64,000 nucleotides of DNA, from positions 12,567,395 through 12,631,394 of the forward strand of contig JACGWO010000004.1 in assembly GCA_034509735.1 (NCBI GenBank), read 5' to 3'. The notes beneath the pieces were generated by a model. It worked only from the letters and a program-made list of their open reading frames with translations, had not been told where the DNA came from and did no database searches. Origin of the DNA: Sesamum alatum (lineage: Eukaryota; Streptophyta; Magnoliopsida; Lamiales; Pedaliaceae). The translations under genes and the position numbers were made by a program. Positions 12,609 through 21,479 of this stretch are shown piece after piece; the stretch's first letter is position 1; each line of letters starts with the position of its first letter.

Positions 12609-12620
12609 CAAGTGGGAGAT
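12609..12620 (+). other. A1 polypurine tract
   Basis: CAAGTGGGAGAT directly precedes the 3' LTR, as expected for the plus-strand primer. The same string occurs in B1, C1 and G1. Confidence 0.88.
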
Positions 12621-14594
12621 TGTTAGAATAGGTGACCATGTAAGCCAATTTTGGCAGGAATATGTAACCTATGTCTAGACAATTTCAGGTGTTTGATAAA
12701 ACATTTATGAATAAAGAAGTGAAAAGTTCATATGGCAATACTTTGTTTACGTTCACTTATATCTGCTTTTACATATCTGTTCACTACGCAAACAAAGCCC
12801 ACGGACCGAGAATCAATTTCGGGGATTGGGACTACGCTTGGAGGTAGGTCCATGAAATCAGTCTTACCGAATCAGTCCGGAAATCTCCAGGTCAAGGAAT
12901 CTCGAAAATGGGTATCGAGATTCCCCTTAAGACTTGCACTAAGCATCTGCTATCGTATTTCATCGACGGGTGACGAAGGTTGTCTAAGTAGTGTTAGTGG
13001 GTTAGCCTGCTAGGGACCAGCTGACTGAGGTGACTCGCGGGAACCGTCTTACGGAGGACCTTGAGTAGGGTCGGCTAGGTATGATGTGTGTTCCCGGTTC
13101 CAACAGTACAGGTCAAGTCCTTTCACTTGAGGAACTGCTGAGTTTACCTGTATATCAGGGCTGTATCTTAGATATGGTGAGAGATTGCCAAGAAGCACTT
13201 GAGTAGTCATAAGCCATGTCTAGTGCACCTCCGGTGTACAGAGTGACAGTAGTTTCCAAGAAAGGATCTGTCTCCTGTCAAAAGGCATTGACAGTTGAGT
13301 CTCACATATGCTCTGTGTCTTGTCCCTAAAATCTGTGGCCACAGTAACTGAACAGAAGGGAAGGTTTCCCTTGCGGCGTTTAGTAAGGATAGACCGACAC
13401 TTAGGTCCAAAATGGGTACCTGCATTTTCCGTGCCCTAGACTCTAAGTGATGAGACCTAAGACAGAAGGACAAGTGTACTGTTAGGGCCTAAATGTTCAT
13501 CCCCGATTATTTCACCTAGTCTCTAGTGCCATGGACCGTTGCTAGATGGCCACCCATGGTAACGGGCGGATTCTAGGAATCCGACCAAGTGTAGCTGAAA
13601 GGTGAACCTAAAGAGTCACACACTATCCACACACACTTAAGTATTTAATTTGGAATTAAATATTGGAGTAAAGGAATGATTAAATTAGATTTAATCGGGT
13701 CCTATATTTTCTTGGAGAAATTAATTCCTTCTATTTGATAAAGGGAATTAAATTAATAAATTGGATTTATTAAGCGAATTGATTTAATGGGCCTAGAATA
13801 ATTATTAATATTTATTTATTGTATTTATTTGGCCTTTTGGAATATTTAATGGAATTTAAATATTCCATTAAATTAAAATCAACGGTTGAGATGGAAAGGG
13901 GAGATGGAAGGCTAGGATTGGTTTGACTAGGACTTTGACTAGGTCAAAATCCTAGTCAAATTAGAGTTCTTAGAGTTGGAGTTTAAAGAGGATTAAACTC
14001 CTCCTCTATATAAACCTTTAGCTTCCAACAATTGAAGGATGATGAAATTCCAACACACACACACAACAACAATTTTCGGCCCCCTCTCCCATCTCTCTCG
14101 TCCGCCCTCTCTCTCCACTCTCTCCAAGAAATTATTTTCTAGTTCTCTTGTTCTTGGAACATTAGAACTTAGATGAATCAATACCGTTAATTGATAACGT
14201 GTCGTTGATTCATCCACTCCAAAATATACACTTGTTCGTTGCTAGCACGACGTACAAGCTACGTGGGTGGATCGTGTGTCACGATTTGGAGGGTCTCAAG
14301 AACAAGATCTCGGTGCAAAACGGGGAACAACGCGTGTAGCCGTTGAAGACGAAAACGACAACGGGTAGGTCTCGTTTAATATTTTCGTCCTCTTTAATTT
14401 TCTACCCTATGGCCTCCATGATCCTTTTATATGTTCTTTAATCATGAGATACACCAAATACCCGGGAATCTCAAGGGTACAACCCTTGAGCGTGTTCTTT
14501 AATTCATTAAAGCATGCTTTAATTTTTTGTATTTTATTTTATATCGCGCTTCCGCATTCGCGCAATTTCCCGGGACGATCCAGGATTTCTTTCA
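12621..14594 (+). repeat. A1 3' LTR (family A)
   Basis: TGTTAGAATAGG...TTTCTTTCA, 1974 bp, matches the 5' LTR. It has intact TG/CA ends, the palindrome at 13333-13344, the conserved box at 13529-13559 and a TATA box at 14007-14014. It is followed immediately by a B-type LTR that starts in mid-sequence. Confidence 0.92.
14007..14014 (+). promoter_or_regulatory. Putative LTR TATA box
   Basis: TATATAAA after CCTCCTC, in the same position as 2204-2212 of the 5' LTR. Confidence 0.6.
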
Positions 14595-16207
14595 TTCTCC
14601 AGTGTAGTTGGAATGTGTAGTGAGGACGGTGGATTCCAAGAAGAGGATCCGTTCCCTGTCAGTATGTGACAGAGGTATCTCCTATGCGCTCGGAGACACG
14701 TTCATGCTGTTTGAAGTTGTGGCCACAGTGGTTGGTCGAACAGGGAATGGTTTCCTGTATCGACACAATGAAGCATACGTGGTCTCGAGTATTAAGCATA
14801 GATGCCTAGTCAAGGATGGGAACCGACACCTAATTCCATACCCTAGACTAAGGCCGGGAGACGGTACACGGAAGGATCGTACCCGTACAGAATCGGCGCC
14901 TAAATGTTCACGCCAATTCACCTAGTCTCTAGTGCCATGGACCGTTGCTAGAATGCCACCCATGGTAACGGGCCCTTGTGAGATACAGGCCCAAGTCTAG
15001 CTGAGGGTGAACCTAAAGGGTCACACACAAATCACCGAGGACGTTGAGAGATCGACTTGGAGCCAATGTCGAAGGATAAATAAGTAATTGCATTACTTAA
15101 GGGAAAGTCCATTGGATGGACGAGCCGATATTGTATCGGGCTTTCATTTAATCGATAAATTGGATTTTCGATTAAATATGGAAAATTGAGACGTTGGATC
15201 TTTTAATTGGATTAAAAGATCAACGGGAATAATTTAAATAGACATTAAATTGGATTTAATGTTGGATTCGTCGTAATTGGATTACGATAAAATTCGGTCC
15301 GTTAAATTATACCCGAGAGGAGAAATAATTCCTATTTTGGAATAGGAAGAAGTTGGACTTCTTCCCTTAATTAAACATGGCCGACATGCTCCCTTGGAGG
15401 AAGCAAAATCAGCCATGTTTCATACTAGGTGGTATGTTCACTTATCTCTTTTGGAAAGAGACAAATCAACTCCAATCAAGCTCTTCCCTTTTGGTATGAT
15501 TTGATCATACCATAAATTTTGGTAGGCTTGATTGAAGAATTGATGGTGATTGATTGGAATGAATCTAGACATCCTTGGATGAACCTAGACACATTCCAAT
15601 AATCACATTAATTATGTATATATATTAGAATATACAACTCCAAGTATGTGTGATTCATTATTCATCTTTTTCTAGGAAAAAGAGAAGACCGAAATCCTCT
15701 CCTCTCTCTCAAACTCTCGGCCTCTCTCCCTCTCTTACACTTGTGTTCTTCACTTGATTTTGAATCAAGAAGAAGAGCAAAGTAAGTTTAAGAGAGCACT
15801 AATTCATAGTGTTCTTCTCTTAAAGCGATTCCTTCTTAAACCCGTTCTTTTCTAGCAAGAAGAACGTGTGTTTCTTCCGGTGTGGTGTGGATCACCTTTG
15901 GAGAATCCATACGTTTGGATTTTGTGAGCATTCCGTAGAAGGAACAACGCTAGTAGCCGGGAGCATACGCTAAACAATCAAAGGTAACGGTTTTACTACG
16001 CTTTGATTGATTTAATATACATCTATGCCCTATGTGTTTAAATATATGTTTTTAATATTTACACATCCTACATCGAACGCCTGGTTGAGAACCCAAGGGT
16101 ACACCCCTTGGGATTCGTATTCTAAATTACATTTGATTTAATTTACGCACTATTTCCTCCCTTTCTCGCTTCCGCTCGCGCTCCCGGGCGGATTCGCTTG
16201 TCCTTCA
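14595..16207 (+). repeat. B1 5' LTR, left part missing
   Basis: This is homologous to the B LTR at 4628-6850 from about its position 610 onward and ends ...TTGTCCTTCA before the primer-binding site. The conserved box is at 14925-14955 region (14935-14955 clear). The palindrome is at 14717-14728 with its first base changed to T. Confidence 0.88.
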
Positions 16208-16209
16208 AG

Positions 16210-16225
16210 TGATATCAGAGCCCGG
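16210..16225 (+). other. B1 primer-binding site
   Basis: TGATATCAGAGCCCGG has one G-to-A change from TGGTATCAGAGC. It is two bases after the LTR end. Confidence 0.85.
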
Positions 16226-17249
16226 TTCGATGTAAGGGGCATAGATCTATGTGTTTGGCATGATCTACTTGCTTTTAAATGGCTTTATTGGCATGTTAGA
16301 TTGTATAAATATATGAGTAATATGATAATTCAATTGTTTGGATTTAATGGACTTTTGGCATGCTTTATTTTGTTAGATTGGATCTAAAATTGCATGTTTA
16401 TTTTTAGAATAATATTACTGTTATTGTGCTGAAACAGTTTTGGAAAACAAAAACAAAAAAAAAAATTAGATTTGACCGGCAGTGGCCGCGCGCAAGCGGG
16501 CGCCAGCGCGCGCGCTGTGCACAGCCGACCGCTGCCGGCCAGCACAACGGCTGGGCCGTTTTGTGCCATTTTTCGACTTTTTTTTGGAAAATTTGATTTT
16601 CTGTATTTTCTGCACAATATTCTGACAATATGTTAATTTTGTATTTTTGATTTTGGAATAATTGGATTATTACTTGAATTAAATTTGCTCAATTAATTTG
16701 GGATTAATACATGCATTGGATGCATTGTTTAAAATGTCAATTAAATTTAAAATTTGAATTTTGCATATTATTTTTATGTTTATGCTTTTGTGATTTTGGA
16801 CATCACTTGGGTATTTGGAATATCCATTGGTTATTTATGCATGATTATTTGGAATAATTGTGTTATGTGAGTTGATGGAATCAACATGGGATGATCACAA
16901 GAGCCCTAGACCTTATGTACGGACGAATGTATGATCATTTATTTTCTGTTGGGTGGGGCCTGCGTGCCTCTTGTTTTTGGGACTATCATCTCCCGTATTA
17001 TTAGCCTTATGATGTTAAGGCTTGTTTTCTTTATTACCAATGTATTACTTTCAATTGTAATGAGAGTAGATAGGATTGGTGAGGTTTTAATTTTAACAAC
17101 CAATTGGAGTCGGAGGCCCCAAGGAGGAGCATCAAGGCGTGAAACAAGAAGCACTTCAAGGCCCATTGGAATGACAATGGGTATATTATTATTGTAATAA
17201 TTTAGGACCACCCTAGACAGACCATAGACTCACTGCGGGCTCAGTGGGT
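16226..17249 (+). other. B1 leader, first part
   Basis: This untranslated leader is AT-rich apart from a short GC-rich patch at about 16480-16560. No gene is seen. It ends in the hairpin GACTCACTG, loop CGGGCT, CAGTGGGT (17227-17249), which C1 entered at the 3' end of the stem. The leader resumes at 26933. Confidence 0.8.
17244..17249 (+). repeat. Target-site duplication of C1, left
   Basis: GTGGGT here and at 26933-26938 flank C1. Copia duplications are usually 5 bp; here six bases match, so one may be chance. Confidence 0.8.
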
Positions 17250-19468
17250 TGTTAGAATAGGTGACCAGAAAGCCAATTGGATTGGCGGTTTTGGGTACTA
17301 TTTAGCAATCTTTATTGACTTGATGAATATAGTAAGTATTCATCCGTGGCACTATGTGTTTGTTGTGCTTACTGATTACGTTAAACGATGTTTTAACGTC
17401 ACAACAAATGCCCACAGACCAATTGTATAACCCATGTAGTTGGGCTGCGCATTGGATGGCAGCTATGAAACCAACTTCTGAGGGTTGGTCTGGAATGTTC
17501 CAAGTCGAGGACCTCGAGACAGGGCATCGAGGGTCCTATAGAGACTTGCACTAAGGATTGCATTCATTGGATGAGTGCCGTGTTTCATCGGCGACAGACG
17601 TTGGACGTCTATGCAATATTAGTGGGTTAGTTGACGTGGGTGTTAGCTGACTGAACTGACTCGCGGGAATCGTCATATGGAAGCCTTGGAGGCTTAGTCG
17701 GTATGACTGGAATTCTCGGCTCCGATAGTACGAGATTAGTCCTCGGACTTGAGGAATCATGGCAGTCACATGCATATGAAGGTTGTATCTAGGGTCTGGC
17801 AAGAGATGCCCGTATCTGGGATACGTTCATCATAAGCCTCATCCAGTGCAGTCGGAATATGTATTGAGGACGGTGGATTCCAAGATAGGATCCGTCACCT
17901 GTCAGTATATGACAGTCGAGTCTCCTATGCGCTCTGAGACGGTTTAAGCTCTTTAAGTCTGTGGCCACAGCGATTTGTCGAGTAGGGAATGGTTTCCTAC
18001 GTCGATCAATAGAGCAAACGCGTCTCGAGTTATTGAGCATAGTTGTCTAGTCCAGGATGGGAACCGACGCCAAATTCCATGCCCTAGACTTAGACCGGGA
18101 GACGGATGATGGAAGGACCGTACTCGTATGGTAATCGAGAGCCTAAATGTTCACGCCAACATTCACCTAGTCTCTAGTGCCATGGACCGTTGCTAGACGG
18201 CCACCCATGGTGACGGGCGTTTTCCGATTAATGGTTAATTGGAAAATAGTTAATTAAATTGGATTTAACCAATTGTGTTGGACACAAGCCCAAGTCTAGC
18301 TGAGGGTGAACCTAAAGAGTCACACACAAATCACTATGGAATTGGTAGAATTAATTTGGAATTAATTCTAGAAGAAGCGAATTAATTTAATTGGATTAAA
18401 TTAATTCAAGGAGAAAAATAAATGATTGGATCATTTATCGGGAAATCCATTTGATGGATGGTCCAAGAATTAATTAATTGGATTAGTTAATTTTTGGACT
18501 TAGAACCTTTAAATTAATTGGATTAATTTATCGGGTTTCGATTAATTAATTGATTGGATCAATTAATTAGAGTTCGGACTTATGTTTATTTAATTGGATT
18601 AAATAAACTTATGGGCATCAATTAGATTGAGATTAATTGGATTAATTAATGCCCAATGGACTTTGTTTGGACTTAATTTAATTAGATTAAATAAAAGTCT
18701 AAGACTAGTAGTCCTAGTCCATGGAAAATTCAATTTATAGCAAATGAAGGAAGAATTAAAATCTTCCACATGTGAGGCACATGTGACCAGCCTTTGTATG
18801 ATTTTGTGGGTGGTTTTATTTGCTATAATGGTGCATGGTTATGTAGATAATGGTGTGTGTATGTAGGTTACTTTGGAAGTTGACAAGAGAAGTTGAATTT
18901 TGAATTCAACAACTCTACTTACACAAAACCATTCACATAACTTGCATGCTATGTCTTGCACGAAATTTCCATCAAGAAACTCTCCAAAAACCTCTGAAAA
19001 TTTCTCCTTTTTGTGTTCATACCTTTTGGAAAGGTTTGAACTAAAACATTCCAAAAAGCACTAATCAATAGTGTTGTTTTGGATTGTTTTTCTTCTTCTT
19101 TTCTCTACTTCTATCTAGCAATAGATTAGAGATATACATTCCATAGTGTGGTGTGGACAAATTAGAGGGATTCTAATTTGGATCCTCAAGTGAACGGAAG
19201 GAGAAACGGAAAGGGAACAACGCTAGAAACAAACCGGTTCTACGTGCAACGAACATAAGGTTGGTTTTCTTTATGTTTTCATGTATCTTTTGTTTACTTC
19301 CTTTAGCCATATGTCCAGCATTCTTCTCCTCTTTATTTTATGCTTTGACAAACACCGAACGCCCGGGAACTTCAAAGGGAACACCCCTTTGAACCCGTTT
19401 AAATTTATGCTTTAAATTAACGTTTTTTTACGCTTCCGTTGCGTTCCCGGCCGTACCCGATTCTTTCA
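17250..19468 (+). repeat. C1 5' LTR
   Basis: TGTTAGAATAGGTGACC...CCCGATTCTTTCA, 2219 bp. Internal features: hairpin AGACG-TTGGA-CGTCT (17596-17610), palindrome CTGTGGCCACAG (17959-17970), conserved box (18180-18210) and the hairpin ladder at 18254-18690. It is almost identical to 24707-26932. I found no convincing TATA box comparable with family A. Confidence 0.95.
18254..18690 (+). other. Ladder of inverted repeats with TTGGA/TTAGA loops
   Basis: At least nine short inverted repeats follow one another, each centred on TTGGA or TTAGA. Examples: 18273-18287 (5-bp arms TTGTG/CACAA), 18346-18370 (10 bp, TAGAATTAAT/ATTAATTCTA), 18379-18407 (12 bp), 18418-18438 (8 bp), 18461-18499 (17-nt arms, two mismatches), 18510-18530 (8 bp), 18543-18569 (11 bp), 18584-18608 (10 bp) and 18632-18646 (5 bp). 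All arms except the 17-nt pair are perfect. The 3' LTR carries the same ladder. Function unknown. Confidence 0.85.
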
Positions 19469-19469
19469 G

Positions 19470-19485
19470 TGGTATCAGAGCCCGG
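19470..19485 (+). other. C1 primer-binding site
   Basis: TGGTATCAGAGCCCGG, one base after the 5' LTR; its first 12 bases are complementary to the initiator tRNA-Met 3' end. Confidence 0.92.
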
Positions 19486-21479
19486 TTCGGTGTTGTGGCT
19501 ATAGGAATTACATGTTATTATGTGTTAAGCATGAAGAACATGTTTAAATTGCTTTTGGAAAGCATGATTTATGGCTTTAATGCATGATAATATGTGTAGA
19601 AAATATGTGTTAATTTTGCTTTTGAAATTATGGATATCCATGCATTTTTGAGAATTGGATTTTCTGTAAATGCATGTTTAATTTCAGTTTTTATAGCAGA
19701 AGTTTAAAATAAAAAAAAAAAGAAAAAAAAGTGAAAAACGGTGCCGGCCGCCCGGCAGGGGCAGCAGGCGCGCGCCGCGCGCGGCCGGCAGGCGTGCGCG
19801 GGCGTCCGCCCGTGCGCGCTGCTGGGCGTGCGCGCGCGCGCCTGCTGCTGCATGCGGGCGGCCGCGCGCGCTGCTGAGCGTGCGCGCGCGCGGCGCGCAG
19901 GCAGGGGCGCCTGCGCGCGCGCGCGCGCGCGCACGGCCGTCTGGGACGGCCGGCCGGCAGCACTGTTTTGTGCCGTTTTTGCCGTTTTTCCGGAAAATTG
20001 GATTTTCCTGATTTCTGCTAGTTTTCTGAAATTATTAATTTTGGCATATTTTAATTTTGGTTAAATTGGATTTTCTAAAATTATTTTTTTATGCCTTAGA
20101 TTATTTTGGAAATGGTTTCCAAACAAACAAAAAAAAAAAATTGTACATTGGATGTATAGTTGATATCCATATTTTTAATTGCATTATTAATATGATATTT
20201 TCTGCATTTTATTATGTTTATTGTTTTAGATATTGGATATCTATTTATAAATGCATGGGATGTATTTATTTGTTGGCATGTTTATATTTGATATAAATGT
20301 GCTTTATTGTTGTTTATTTGATAAACAATAAGGATGATCACTAGCCCATTGACCTATGTATGGTTTATATTTTTGTTGGGTGAGGCCTGCGTGCCTCTTT
20401 GTTTTTCTCTTCTCTCTATCGTTTTTAGCCTTGGAATAATAAGGCTTTCTTCCTCTCTTTTAATGTACTCCCCCCGACTTATGATTGGGGTTTCTTTTAA
20501 GTTGTAATGAGAGTAGATTAGACTGTGAGGCTTTATTTTATTAAATGTAAGCTTCCAAGGAGATGAAGGTCCGGTGGACGGAGCCCACGGTGGAAGGTCA
20601 AGAAGAACAAAGAAGGATTTACAAGGCCCCATTAGAATGATAATGGGATGTAAAAATTGTAATAGTGTAGGCTTACCCCAGATTGACCATAGATCCACTG
20701 CGGGCTCAGTGGATCACTTAGGAACGGGCTTGTGATTATCCTAACAGGGGCGTGCTAGGCTTGTTTTGCATGTGTTTAATGTTTTAATGCTTTGATGTAT
20801 GATGTGTTTGGAATGCATTATTTACATTAAATGTTTAAAACTTGAGCATGCAAAGTACTAATAATGATGAGGTCTCGGTCTTAATAAACTATAACTCTCA
20901 CTTGGATGGTCCAAGTAAATATTAGGCCCAAAATGGAATTAAAATCAAATGGTTTTGATTATTCCAAGCCTTCCATCCATAGCAATGTAGTGAGGAAGCT
21001 ACTTTCACCCATTCGTGGTCTCACGAGTCGTGGCACGTTTGGAATGAAAGAAAGCTGCACTGTTGTTATGAACGAATGGAATATACTCCTATTTCCCTGT
21101 CTCACGAGTCGTGGGGGGCGATAGTTGAGATATTCATTTGGTTGATGGGTCGGGCCTAACGCTAAGTAACATGATTCGCTTGGAGTCCTTGGGATCATGT
21201 GAAGAGGCGAGGCAAAATATCTTGGGGATCTCATTGGATGAGAATGGTATTGGATACCTCCCACAAAGCCTTTCCCATGTGAATCGTAAAAGCGGGGCAT
21301 GGAGAATTGCGTTTGTGGACTCCGAGCCCACTAGGAAATGGTTTCCCGAAAACCCTACTTGAGAGTGGTGGGCTTTTTGAAGAAATAGTGGGAGGGGTTA
21401 ATGACTAAAGACCAAGTCTTAACTTGAATACTATATTATAATAATCTACTAAATTTCTGCTTTACATTTTTGAATGTAG
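19486..21479 (+). other. C1 leader
   Basis: Untranslated leader of about 2 kb with no gene. It holds a GC-rich island (19741-19970) with a long alternating GC tract near 19916-19932, a CCCCCC...GGGG stem near 20471-20491, a hairpin at 20692-20715 with perfect 9-bp arms GATCCACTG/CAGTGGATC and loop CGGGCT, and palindromes CACGAGTCGTG at 21022-21032 and 21113-21123. The TATAAATAG box of A, B and F is here GAAGAAATAG. Unlike the coding region, the leader signals are intact. Confidence 0.82.

Larger units (their letters stand above)
822..14594 (+). mobile_element. Copia element A1, composite
   Basis: A1 has family-A LTRs at both ends (822-2799, 1978 bp; 12621-14594, 1974 bp), a primer-binding site, two copies of the leader separated by a B-type LTR, one gag-pol and a polypurine tract. 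The flanking pentamers differ (GATAT on the left, TTCTC on the right), so there is no target-site duplication. The simplest reading is that the present element arose by recombination between related copies. Alternatively, the left LTR plus first leader and the right leader plus gag-pol plus LTR came from two separate insertions. It cannot encode a complete polyprotein. Confidence 0.85.

Noticed and set aside
12605..12620. Space for an env-like third gene between pol and the 3' LTR, as in SIRE-type Copia
   Set aside because: The pol stop is followed within about 15 bp by the polypurine tract and LTR in A1, B1, C1 and G1, so there is no room for an extra gene.
16404..16628. Small minus-strand open frame in the B1 leader
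   Set aside because: It crosses the GC patch and AT-rich DNA, has no motif and is not kept in other leaders.
17227..17249. Possible rho-independent-like terminator or riboswitch in the leader hairpin
   Set aside because: This is plant retrotransposon DNA; bacterial termination does not apply, and the hairpin lacks a following U run. It is reported as a leader structure instead.
18180..18210. tRNA-like fold around the conserved LTR box
   Set aside because: There are nested complementary segments, but no T-loop consensus, anticodon stem of the right size or CCA-compatible acceptor. I would not call a tRNA.
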